The notes under the pieces are model-generated. The model worked only from the letters and a program-made list of their open reading frames with translations, was not told the origin of the DNA and did no database searches. From positions 1 through 21,359 of the forward strand of contig JASLOV010000110.1 of NCBI GenBank assembly GCA_030745285.1: a DNA stretch of 21,359 nucleotides, given 5' to 3'. Both the position numbers and the translations under genes were made by a program. Below are positions 7,294 through 14,043 of the stretch, piece after piece (the stretch's first letter is position 1; every line of letters begins with the position of its first letter). This stretch comes from Dehalococcoidia bacterium (GTDB lineage: Bacteria > Chloroflexota > Dehalococcoidia > UBA2979).

Positions 7294-7665
7294 GTGCTGA
7301 TCGCGGCCGGCTACGACTCCCCGAGCAATCGGGTGGACTCGACCGGGGCCTACCTCCCGGTCAACGGCCTGCCGACGGTGGTGTTCGTCGACGCCATCTG
7401 GTGACCGTTCTGCGCGCTGACGCGGCCTGTCGTGAACAGGTACCGGCTCGAGTATCAGGACCGCATTAACTTCGTCATCCTGGACTTCGACGTCGATGAG
7501 GAGGTCGCGCTGGCGCACCAGATGGGCATCGCCGCGCACCCGGTGTTCGGCGTCGTTCCCCCGGACGGCGGGCCCGAGGACGTCGCCCAGCGCAGTTTCG
7601 GGCCGCTGAATACGCCCAGCCTCGGCGAGTTCCTGGAGAGCATGCTGGCGCGGTTCCCGAACTAA
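7294..7665 (+). CDS. Thioredoxin-like domain with in-frame TGA at the first active-site Cys: candidate selenoprotein
   Basis: The reading frame is open from upstream of 7294 to TAA at 7663-7665, with one TGA at 7402-7404. The strand GLPTVVFVDAIW leads directly into TGA-CCG-TTC-TGC, i.e. W-x-P-F-C, the place of the first Cys in the thioredoxin WCxxC motif. Downstream the fold continues normally (ALTRPVVNRYRLEY, INFVILDFDVDEEVALAHQMGIAAHPVFGVV with the cis-Pro, then RSFGPLN and a terminal helix). If TGA is read as selenocysteine the motif is U-P-F-C. GTG 7294 is the first usable start in this frame, but the natural start is probably the lipoprotein ATG at 7100 in a different frame. Alternatives: pseudogene (TGC to TGA), or a sequencing error. 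A conventional gene caller would see only the piece from GTG 7432. Proposed role if functional: extracytoplasmic disulfide reductase or oxidoreductase. Confidence 0.6.
7425..7441 (+). promoter_or_regulatory. SECIS-like hairpin downstream of the TGA
   Basis: CCTGT (7426-7430) pairs with ACAGG (7436-7440) around a five-base loop CGTGA; a G-U pair (7425/7441) extends it. As I recall, bacterial SECIS rules require an apical loop of 3-14 bases with a G in its first two positions, 16-37 bases after the UGA. Here the loop begins 26 bases after TGA and its second base is G. The match is suggestive, but such short hairpins are common in GC-rich DNA. Confidence 0.4.
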
Positions 7666-7683
7666 GCTGGGGCGACCCTGCCT

Positions 7684-7750
7684 GCCCCCACGGGGCCTGC
7701 CTCTACGAGGCCTACCTCCGCAGCCCTGCCTCCGCCGCCCTGCCTCCGCC
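7684..7750. repeat. Twin mini-hairpins and 14-base tandem repeat between convergent genes
   Basis: Two adjacent hairpins with 5-base stems and 3-base loops, GCCCC-CAC-GGGGC (7684-7696) and GCCTC-TAC-GAGGC (7699-7711), are followed by a perfect tandem pair of GCCCTGCCTCCGCC (7723-7736, 7737-7750) and degenerate copies before it. The block lies between the stops of the thioredoxin-like gene and the 3-hydroxyacyl-CoA dehydrogenase. It may act as a bidirectional transcription end, though no T-tracts are present. Confidence 0.5.
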
Positions 7751-7754
7751 GGGC

Positions 7755-8519
7755 CTACTCCCACTGGCGGCCGATGCCGCCGCCCGGGCCGTACTTGCCA
7801 AAGAAGGCCGACGGCCAGTTGCGGCCGGTGATCATCGCCTTGTCGATGTCTTCCTCGGTGGCGATGCCCTCCTCGACAAGCTGCCGCGCCTCGCGACCGG
7901 CGGCGGCGAAGACGCGGTTGAGGATGAAGCCGTAGGTCTCCGGCGTGTCCTTGACCATGCTCGTCAGCTTGCCGCCGCGCTCGGCCACGCCCTTCACCGT
8001 CTCGATCGTCTCCTCGGAGGTCTCGGGTGTGTAGATCACCTCGCACATCTTCATCGCCGGAACCGGGCTGGCGAAGTGCATGCCGGCGAACAGTGTCTTG
8101 CGCTGGTCCGAGACGTCTCGTGCAATCTCGCCGATCACGAAGCCCGATGTGTTCGAGGTGAAGATCGCCTCCGGCTTGACGATGTCGTCCAGCTCCTTGA
8201 ACGCTTCCTGCTTCAGTTCCAGCCGCTCCGGGATCGCCTCGATCACGAAGTCGACGTCGGCGAAGTCCGCCACGTCGGTCGTGAAGCTGATGCGCTCCAT
8301 CGCGTCGACGGCGACGTCGAACTCGAGCTTGCCGATCTCGACCGCACGCTTGATGCCCCAGCGGCTCTCGAAGCAGGCCTGGCGCGTGGCCTCGACCAGT
8401 TCGTCGCTGATGTCACGCACGACGACCTCGTAGCCGCCGATCGCCAGCACATGGGCGATACCGCTGCCCATGACGCCGCCGCCGAGCATCCCGATCTTCT
8501 CTACCTGGTTGAGCTTCAT
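7755..8519 (-). CDS. 3-hydroxyacyl-CoA dehydrogenase family protein
   Basis: A 254-residue NAD-dependent dehydrogenase that would oxidise 3-hydroxyacyl-CoA to 3-oxoacyl-CoA. The Rossmann motif is at 10-20 (IGMLGGGVMGSGIAHVL) with an acidic ribose-binding residue in VVVRD. Catalytic residues are visible as H148 in AGMHFASPVP and E160 in MKMCEVI, 12 apart as in known enzymes, plus N201 in FILNRV. The C-terminal dimerisation domain (EEGIATEEDIDKAM) is present but ends early at GGGIGRQWE, giving a protein about 30 residues shorter than the common 280-residue form. Start: GGAGG lies 9 bases before the ATG at 8519. It is the last gene of the minus-strand operon, 22 bases after the M20 peptidase stop, so it may act on a CoA intermediate made in the same pathway. 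Confidence 0.9.
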   Translation of the reverse strand: MKLNQVEKIGMLGGGVMGSGIAHVLAIGGYEVVVRDISDELVEATRQACFESRWGIKRAVEIGKLEFDVAVDAMERISFTTDVADFADVDFVIEAIPERLELKQEAFKELDDIVKPEAIFTSNTSGFVIGEIARDVSDQRKTLFAGMHFASPVPAMKMCEVIYTPETSEETIETVKGVAERGGKLTSMVKDTPETYGFILNRVFAAAGREARQLVEEGIATEEDIDKAMITGRNWPSAFFGKYGPGGGIGRQWE

Positions 8520-8541
8520 CACCTGCCTCCGTTCGAGGCCG

Positions 8542-9852
8542 TTAGCCGCAGATGCCACGCACCGCGGCGTGGAGAATCTGCATGCCCAGCCTCATGTTCC
8601 CGATCGATATCCGTTCGTCGTTACCGTGCACACGCCCGACATCGTCGGGGCCGGTGAGCACTGGCACAAAACCGTACGCCTGGATGCCCCGCCGGCGGAA
8701 GACCCGGGAGTCCGTGAATCCGGTCGAGACGCTGGGCACGATCACCGCGTCCTCGATCGCGTCCTTCGCGACGCGCGTCATCACCGCGTACAGCTCCGTG
8801 TCCGTGCTCGATGGCGGTGTGGAGGAGACGAAGACCTCCTCGATCTCCACCCGGGGGTCGTCGATCACCTCACGCAGCTCGCCGATGAACTTCTGCGGGT
8901 CGTAGCCCGGGACCAGCCGGCAGTCGAGCGTGGCCTCGGCCTGCGCCGGGATCACGTTGTGCTTCACGCCTGCCGTCAGCGTGGTCAGCGAGATCGAGTT
9001 CATCTGCACCGACTTCACCCGCGGGTGCTCGTCGGCGAGCTCGGTCAGGTACTCGGCCGTCGGCTCGCGATCGGTCACGCCCGCGTCGTACAGCTCCTGG
9101 AAGTACTCGCGCACCTCCGGCGACGGCTCCAGCGGGCGCTCCCACTCGCTGATGCGAGAGAGCGCACGCACGAGCCGGTCCGAGGCCACGTCGTCGTGGG
9201 GCACGGAGCCGTGGCCGGGCCGCCCGGTCGCTCGCAGCTTCAGCCACAGCGGACCCTTCTCGGAGACGCCGATGTTGAAGACGGGGCGCTCCACGCCGAA
9301 GACCTCGGTCGTGCCCGCGCCGCCCTCGTTGATCACGTACCCGCAGTCGAGCACCTCCGGATGCTCGCGGTCGAGGAACTCGACGCCGTAGTCGCTGCCG
9401 GCTTCCTCGTCGGCGACGGCCATGAAGGTGAGGTCGCGCTTCAGCGGCAGCCCGTTGCGGTGGTGGATCAGGAACGAGAGCAGTTCCATGATCCCCATGC
9501 CCTTCATGTCCTGCGTGCCGCGGCCCCAGATGTGGCCGTCGCGGATCTCCCCGCCCAGCGGGTCGATCGACCAGTGGTCGCGCTCGAAGGGCACGACGTC
9601 GGTGTGGTTAAGCAGGATCAGCGACTTGCCGCGCGAACCGTCACCCTCCAGCGTGGCGACGAGCGTGGCTCGCCCCTCGCCCGGGTCGTATAGGCGGTAG
9701 GGGATGCCCTCGCGGTCCAGGATCTCCGCGTAGAAGTCGCACGCCAGCGTCTCGTTGCCGGGCGGGTTGACGGTGTCGACGCGGATATACGACGAGAGCA
9801 GCTCGACGGCCTCGTCGGTGATCGCGTCCCAATCGATCGCTGGTTCGCTCAT
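8542..9852 (-). CDS. M20 family metallopeptidase (ArgE/DapE-like)
   Basis: A 436-residue di-zinc peptidase or deacylase of the M20 clan. Metal and catalytic residues follow the family order: H83 and D85 (LLNHTDVVP), D115 (GRGTQDMKG), the general-base pair E149-E150 (ADEEAGSDYGVE), E176 (INEGGAG) and H409 near the C terminus (VGRVHGNDERI). The central lid/dimerisation domain carries GRPGHGSVPHDD. Substrates in this group include N-acyl amino acids, dipeptides and carbamoyl compounds; the specific one cannot be told. The ATG at 9852 has GAGGAG seven bases upstream; a frame open to 10149 is rejected as a shadow of the LLM gene. It is separated from the upstream LLM gene by only 10 bases, so it is probably cotranscribed with it. 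Confidence 0.93.
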   Translation of the reverse strand: MSEPAIDWDAITDEAVELLSSYIRVDTVNPPGNETLACDFYAEILDREGIPYRLYDPGEGRATLVATLEGDGSRGKSLILLNHTDVVPFERDHWSIDPLGGEIRDGHIWGRGTQDMKGMGIMELLSFLIHHRNGLPLKRDLTFMAVADEEAGSDYGVEFLDREHPEVLDCGYVINEGGAGTTEVFGVERPVFNIGVSEKGPLWLKLRATGRPGHGSVPHDDVASDRLVRALSRISEWERPLEPSPEVREYFQELYDAGVTDREPTAEYLTELADEHPRVKSVQMNSISLTTLTAGVKHNVIPAQAEATLDCRLVPGYDPQKFIGELREVIDDPRVEIEEVFVSSTPPSSTDTELYAVMTRVAKDAIEDAVIVPSVSTGFTDSRVFRRRGIQAYGFVPVLTGPDDVGRVHGNDERISIGNMRLGMQILHAAVRGICG

Positions 9853-9862
9853 CGTTCGCTCC

Positions 9863-10744
9863 TCACTCGCCGCCGGCGCGATATTGCTCCGCGAAGGCCC
9901 GGAGCGCATCGATGTGCTGTTGCGGACCCTCCAGTCCGGCGGTGAAGAGCGCGAGGTGTGTCGCGCCCGCGCCCTCCAGCCGGCGAGCGAACCTGACCTG
10001 ACCGTCGACGTTGCCGTCGCCGCCCATGACGGAGCCCTGCAGCTCGATCGCGGCCGGGTCGCGGCCGGCGTCGGTGGCGATCGTGCGGATGCGCTGCATC
10101 CCCTGCTCGACGCGATCGACGTCGAGTCGCAGCGGGAACCAGCCATCACCGATGCGGCCGACGCGATCGATCACCCGCTCATGACTTCCGCCCATGACGA
10201 TCGGGATGCTGCCGCTCGGTGGGCGGGGGTTGATGCCGGCCTTCGTGACGTGGTGCCAGCGGCCCTCGAAGGAGACGTTGGCGTTGCGCCAGAGCGCGCG
10301 CATGAGCGCGATCTGCTCCTCCATCCGCTGGCCGCGGTTGTGAAAGTCCTCGCCCAGCGCCTCGTACTCGACGGCGTTCCAGCCGGTGCCGATGCCGAGG
10401 CTGAAGCGCCCGCCGCTGAGGATGTCGAGTTCGGCCGCCTGCTTCGCCACGAGCACGGTCTGGCGCTGCGGCAGAATCAGCACGCCGGTCTGCAGCTCGA
10501 GGCGCTCCGTCACCGACGCCAGGTAGGCGAAGGTGGGGAAGGGGTCCGGCCACTCGTTCTCGTGCGTGTACGGACCCTCCCATCCGCCCGCCCGGTCCGG
10601 GTCGGCGCCGAGCACGTGTTCGCCCATCGAGAGGCGCGCATAGCCGGCCGCCTCCGCCGCCTGCGCGTAGTCACGCAGCACGACCGGGTCGGAGCCGAGG
10701 TCGGAGGAGGCGTAGAACGCCGTCAGCTTCACCGGCGATGTCAT
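9863..10744 (-). CDS. LLM class (F420/FMN-dependent) oxidoreductase, paralogue 1
   Basis: A 293-residue bacterial luciferase-like TIM-barrel protein. Family landmarks are DYAQAAEAAGYARLSMGEHV near the N terminus, TERLELQTGVLILPQRQTVLVAKQAAELD, GGRFSLGIGTGWNAVEYEALG, MEEQIALMRALW and IPIVMGGSHERVIDRVGRIGDGWFP. These fit TIGR03619-like F420-dependent members, which take hydride from reduced F420; FMN-dependent monooxygenase activity is the alternative. Its start codon overlaps the stop of the upstream paralogue by four bases (ATGA), showing translational coupling. The two proteins share many long blocks (for example the region ending in TKAGINP), so the pair probably arose by tandem duplication and may form a heteromer or act in sequence. 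Substrate unknown. Confidence 0.92.
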   Translation of the reverse strand: MTSPVKLTAFYASSDLGSDPVVLRDYAQAAEAAGYARLSMGEHVLGADPDRAGGWEGPYTHENEWPDPFPTFAYLASVTERLELQTGVLILPQRQTVLVAKQAAELDILSGGRFSLGIGTGWNAVEYEALGEDFHNRGQRMEEQIALMRALWRNANVSFEGRWHHVTKAGINPRPPSGSIPIVMGGSHERVIDRVGRIGDGWFPLRLDVDRVEQGMQRIRTIATDAGRDPAAIELQGSVMGGDGNVDGQVRFARRLEGAGATHLALFTAGLEGPQQHIDALRAFAEQYRAGGE

Positions 10745-11604
10745 CGGCTCACCTCCGCGAACGCCCGGATGGCGTCGATGTGCTGCTGGGGGGTGAACTG
10801 CGCACCCATCGTGTTCACGGAGACGTGCGTCGCCCCGGCCTGCTCGAAGGCGCGTGCTCGCTCGACGACTTCGCCGGCGGCGGCGGGGTCCGAGACGCTG
10901 ACGCGGGCTTCGATGCCGATTTCGGACGGGTCGCGCCCGGCCGTGCTGGCGGCCGCCTGCACGCGCTCGACGGCGGCGCGGAGGTCGTCGGGCTCGCGGA
11001 CCTGCGGGAACCAGCCGTCGGCGATGCGGCCGGTGCGCTCGATCACGGGGTCGGACATGCCGCCCATCCAGATCGGGATCACGCCGCCCGGTGGCAGCGG
11101 GTTGATGCCGGCCTTCGTGACGCGGTGCCAGCGCCCCTCGAAGGAGACAACGGGGTCGCGCCAGAGCGCCCGCATCAGCGCGATCTGCTCCTCGATGCGA
11201 GCGCCGCGGTTGTGGAAGTTCTCGCCCAGCCCCTCGAACTCGACGGCGTTCCAGCCGACTCCTACGCCGAGTCGCAGCCGGCCGCCGCTGAGCGCGTGCA
11301 GCTGCGCCGTCTGCTTCGCGACCAGCGCCGCCTGCCGCTGAGGCAGGATGATCACGCCGGTCACCAGCTCAAGCTGCTCCGTCACCCCGGCGAGGTAGCC
11401 GAAGAGCGTGAACGGCTCATGGAACGGCGTCTCGTAGTCGTACGGGCCCTGGAACCCGCCGGGGCGGTCACGATCGGCGCCCAGCACATGGTCGAAGGCC
11501 AGCAGGTGCTCGTAGCCCGCCTGTTCGGCCGCCTGCGCGTAATCGCGGATCACCGAGGGGTCGTTGCCGATCTCGGTCTGAGGGAAGACGACGCCGAGTT
11601 GCAT
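10741..11604 (-). CDS. LLM class (F420/FMN-dependent) oxidoreductase, paralogue 2
   Basis: A 287-residue luciferase-like TIM-barrel oxidoreductase and the first gene of the minus-strand operon. Visible blocks are MQLGVVFPQTEIG (first strand), DYAQAAEQAGYEHLLAFDHV, TEQLELVTGVIILPQRQAALVAKQ, SGGRLRLGVGVGWNAVEFEGLG, IEEQIALMRALW and IPIWMGGMSDPVIERTGRIADGWFP. It ends with TPQQHIDAIRAFAE, closely matching QQHIDALRAFAE of paralogue 1. The ATG at 11604 has GGAG five bases upstream and a TTGACA-N17-AAAGAT promoter about 40 bases further up. F420-dependent reduction or oxygenation of a small molecule is the expected chemistry. Expansion of such paralogues is known in some Chloroflexota, which fits the suggested host. 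Confidence 0.92.
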   Translation of the reverse strand: MQLGVVFPQTEIGNDPSVIRDYAQAAEQAGYEHLLAFDHVLGADRDRPGGFQGPYDYETPFHEPFTLFGYLAGVTEQLELVTGVIILPQRQAALVAKQTAQLHALSGGRLRLGVGVGWNAVEFEGLGENFHNRGARIEEQIALMRALWRDPVVSFEGRWHRVTKAGINPLPPGGVIPIWMGGMSDPVIERTGRIADGWFPQVREPDDLRAAVERVQAAASTAGRDPSEIGIEARVSVSDPAAAGEVVERARAFEQAGATHVSVNTMGAQFTPQQHIDAIRAFAEVSR

Positions 11605-11642
11605 TGGTGCTCCGTGTGACGCAGATTCGCAGGCCGGGCCGC

Positions 11643-11671
11643 ATCTTTGGTGCTGAGCTGGCGGCTGTCAA
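11643..11671 (-). promoter_or_regulatory. Sigma-70-type promoter for the LLM-M20-HADH operon
   Basis: Read on the minus strand, TTGACA (11671-11666) is a perfect -35 box, followed by a 17-base spacer and AAAGAT (11648-11643) as the -10. The predicted transcript would begin near 11636, giving a leader of about 30 bases before the ATG at 11604. It is the best promoter match found in the window. The rest of the 188-base gap to the EamA start (11605-11792) shows only a possible TACGAT -10 (11773-11778) for the plus strand. Confidence 0.6.
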
Positions 11672-11792
11672 TCTCACGTGCACATCCGGTCATTGCCCGT
11701 CAGGGGCTGCGCTGAGTTCGCTACCCTGCGGACGGTCGGGTGAGGATCGGGATGCGCACAACCTTCTCCCGTTACGATCCGGTTTCCCGTTC

Positions 11793-12701
11793 GTGACCGC
11801 ACGTCACTGGCTCGTGCTCGCCGTCGGCGTCGTCGCCGTCTCGTGGGCGGCGCCGTTGATCCGGCTCGCCGAGGCGCCTGCGATGGTCGTGGCCGCGCTG
11901 CGCCTGTCGATCGCCGCGCCGCCGGTGCTCGGCGCGGCCCTGCTGCGCCGGCGCGGTGAGTTGCGAGGGCTTACGGCGGCGGACGTCGCGATACTGGCGC
12001 TGGCGGGGCTGGCCCTGGCCGGGCACTTCGCGTTCTGGGTGGCTTCCGTTCAGCGGACGTCCGTCGTGACCAGCGTCGTGCTGGTGACGACGCAACCGCT
12101 GTTCGTCTCGCTCGGCGGCTGGTTCTTCCTCGGGGAGCGACCGGCGCGAGCGATCTTCGTGGCGATCGCGATCGCGCTGGCCGGGGCGCTGCTGCTCGCC
12201 GGCGCCGACCTTGGCGATGGGGGCTCGCTGAGCGGCGACCTCTTCGCGGTGATCGGGGCCGCGCTCGCCAGCGTCTACCTCGTCGCCGGGCGGCGCGTGC
12301 GAGCGAGCCTCTCGAACCTCTCCTACGTCGCCGTCGTGAACACCATCGCGGCGCTCGTGTTGCTGGTCGCGCTGCTGCTCAGCGGCGACGTGGTGCGCGG
12401 GCTGCCGCGCGACGCCTACCTCTACATCGTGCTGCTGGCGCTGGTGCCGCAGCTGATCGGGCACAGCTCGTTCACCTGGGCGCTCGGCTCGCTCCCCGCC
12501 GTGCTTGTCGCCGTCGCCATCCTCGGCGAGCCGGTGGGGGCGACCCTGATCGCCGCGACGCTCCTCGACGAGGTGCCTACACTGCTCGAATGGGTGGGCA
12601 GCGCCGTTGTCCTGCTCGGCGTCTACGTCGGGCTGCGGAGCACGACCATCGGTTCCCCGCGGCGGGCAGACGGCGAGGCGACCGCGCCGATCGAGCTGTG
12701 A
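11793..12701 (+). CDS. EamA/DMT-family transporter
   Basis: A 302-residue integral membrane protein with about ten hydrophobic helices and the internal duplication of the drug/metabolite transporter superfamily. The first half runs from HWLVLAVGVVAVSWAAPLIRLAEAP to ALLLAGADLGDGG; the second begins at LSGDLFAVIGAALASVYLVAGRRVR. The typical motif VTTQPLFVSLGGWFFLGERP closes the first repeat and LLDEVPTLLEWVGSAVVLLGVYVG closes the second. It probably exports a small metabolite or amino acid; the substrate is not predictable. The GTG at 11793 is used because upstream residues are not membrane-like; no clear ribosome site is present, but a TACGAT element 14 bases before it could give a very short leader. 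It is divergent from the LLM operon, and the CoA-transferase follows 46 bases later. Confidence 0.92.
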   Translation: MTARHWLVLAVGVVAVSWAAPLIRLAEAPAMVVAALRLSIAAPPVLGAALLRRRGELRGLTAADVAILALAGLALAGHFAFWVASVQRTSVVTSVVLVTTQPLFVSLGGWFFLGERPARAIFVAIAIALAGALLLAGADLGDGGSLSGDLFAVIGAALASVYLVAGRRVRASLSNLSYVAVVNTIAALVLLVALLLSGDVVRGLPRDAYLYIVLLALVPQLIGHSSFTWALGSLPAVLVAVAILGEPVGATLIAATLLDEVPTLLEWVGSAVVLLGVYVGLRSTTIGSPRRADGEATAPIEL

Positions 12702-12747
12702 CCGGCGACGTAATGGGTGACGGGCATTCAATGAGGAGGGCCGCAAC

Positions 12748-13971
12748 ATGGGCGGGCCACTGACCGACCTTCGTATTCTCGACCTGACGTGGGTGCTGTC
12801 CGGCCCGTTTTGCACGATGACGCTCGGCGACCTCGGCGCCGACGTGATCAAGTGCGAGCGGCCTCCGTACGGCGATAACGCCCGCTCCACCGGCCCCGTG
12901 ATTGATGGCGAGTCCGGCTATTTCTTCAGCGTCAACCGGGGCAAGCGCAGCATCTCGATCGACCTGCGGACGGAGGAAGGGCGCGCGCTCTTCCTGCGCC
13001 TCGTGCGCGAGGTCGACGTCGTCGTGGAGAACTTCACGCCCGGAGCGATGGACCGGCTGGGGCTGGACTACGAGACGCTGGCGGCGGAGAACCCCCGCCT
13101 GATCTACTGCGCGGTCTCCGGCTTCGGCCGCACTGGTCCGCTCAAGGACCGGCCGGCGCTGGACGTGATCGTGCAGGGGATGGGCGGGTTCATGTCCATC
13201 ACAGGCGACCCGTACGGCGGCCCGGTGCGCGCTGGTTTCTCCATTGGCGATGTCGCCGCCGGTCTCTATGCCGCCGTGGGGGTGCTCTCCGCCGTGTACG
13301 AGCGCGAGCGCTCCGGCCTCGGTCAGCTCGTCGACATCTCGATGCTCGACTGTCAGATCGCGGTCCAGGAGAACGCCTTCATGCGCTACCACGTCACGGG
13401 TGAGACCCCGCAGCGGCTGGGCACGCGTCACCCCACCGCCGTGCCGTTCCAGGCCTTCGCGACCGCGGACGGTCACGTCGTGATCGCGCTCGCCTGGGGA
13501 GAGTCGGACCAGTGGTCGCTCCTCTGCGCCGAGCTCGGGGTGATCGAGGTCGCCGACGACCCGCGGTTCGCGACCGCGGAGGCTCGTGCCGCGAATCACG
13601 CCGAGCTGGAACCGCTGCTGGCCGCCGGCTTCGTCAGGGATACGACCGAGCACTGGGTTGAACGGCTGCAGCCGTTCGGCATCCCCTGCGGCGCGCTGAA
13701 CACCATCCCCCAGGCGGCCGCGCTGCCGCAGATCGCCGCTCGCGAGATGCTCGTGCCCGTCGAGCACCACACGCTCGGCACGGTGCCGCTGCCGAACACA
13801 CCGGTGAAGCTCTCGCGCACCCCCGGCGGCATCGCCGGCACCTCCCCGGACATGGGCGAGCACACGCGTGAGGTGCTGCGCGACCTGCTGGGCTTCGACG
13901 ACGCCGAAGTGGACGCGCTGCTCGAACGGGACATCGTGCGTGACCGCAGAGCGCCGGTGGAACTGGCGTGA
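12748..13971 (+). CDS. CaiB/BaiF class III CoA-transferase
   Basis: A 407-residue family III CoA-transferase that moves CoA between carboxylic acids. Typical blocks are PLTDLRILDLTWVLSGPFCTM at the N terminus, LGDLGADVIKCERP, FFSVNRGKRSISIDL, VDVVVENFTPGAMDRLGLDYE and SGFGRTGPLKDRPALDVIVQ. The catalytic Asp is D201 in GQLVDISMLDCQ, which forms the acyl-anhydride intermediate. C-terminal GIPCGALNTIPQA and LPNTPVKLSRTPG are also characteristic. The ATG at 12748 has GAGGAGGG seven bases upstream. It may be cotranscribed with the EamA transporter (46-base gap). Its acid substrate is unknown; the 3-hydroxyacyl-CoA dehydrogenase on the other strand could be a functional partner, but that is inference. 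Confidence 0.94.
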   Translation: MGGPLTDLRILDLTWVLSGPFCTMTLGDLGADVIKCERPPYGDNARSTGPVIDGESGYFFSVNRGKRSISIDLRTEEGRALFLRLVREVDVVVENFTPGAMDRLGLDYETLAAENPRLIYCAVSGFGRTGPLKDRPALDVIVQGMGGFMSITGDPYGGPVRAGFSIGDVAAGLYAAVGVLSAVYERERSGLGQLVDISMLDCQIAVQENAFMRYHVTGETPQRLGTRHPTAVPFQAFATADGHVVIALAWGESDQWSLLCAELGVIEVADDPRFATAEARAANHAELEPLLAAGFVRDTTEHWVERLQPFGIPCGALNTIPQAAALPQIAAREMLVPVEHHTLGTVPLPNTPVKLSRTPGGIAGTSPDMGEHTREVLRDLLGFDDAEVDALLERDIVRDRRAPVELA

Positions 13972-14015
13972 GCGTGGTGCGCCACGGCAACCGGCCGGCG
14001 GGGCTGCGCGCTCAC
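13968..14015 (+). terminator. Stem-loop region after the CoA-transferase gene
   Basis: GTGAGCG (13968-13974, overlapping the stop codon) can pair with CGCTCAC (14009-14015), enclosing a small GTGG-TGCG-CCAC hairpin. It has no T-tract. Possible transcription end or barrier before the VWA gene, weak evidence. Confidence 0.3.
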
Positions 14016-14043
14016 AGGCGCTCGACGTAACATTCCAGCACTG

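Noticed and set aside
7402..7404. Genetic-code change (TGA read generally as Trp or another residue)
   Set aside because: Other genes in the window use TGA as their terminal stop (for example 4342, 12699, 13969, 16648), so a genome-wide reassignment is not supported.
9853..10149. Extension of the M20 peptidase to 10149
   Set aside because: Runs antiframe through the LLM gene; the ATG at 9852 has a good ribosome site and matches the family N terminus.
13968..14015. Same GTGAGCG/CGCTCAC pair as found at 5896-5987, as a shared repeat family
   Set aside because: Only the 7-base arms agree; loops and surroundings differ, so coincidence is likely.
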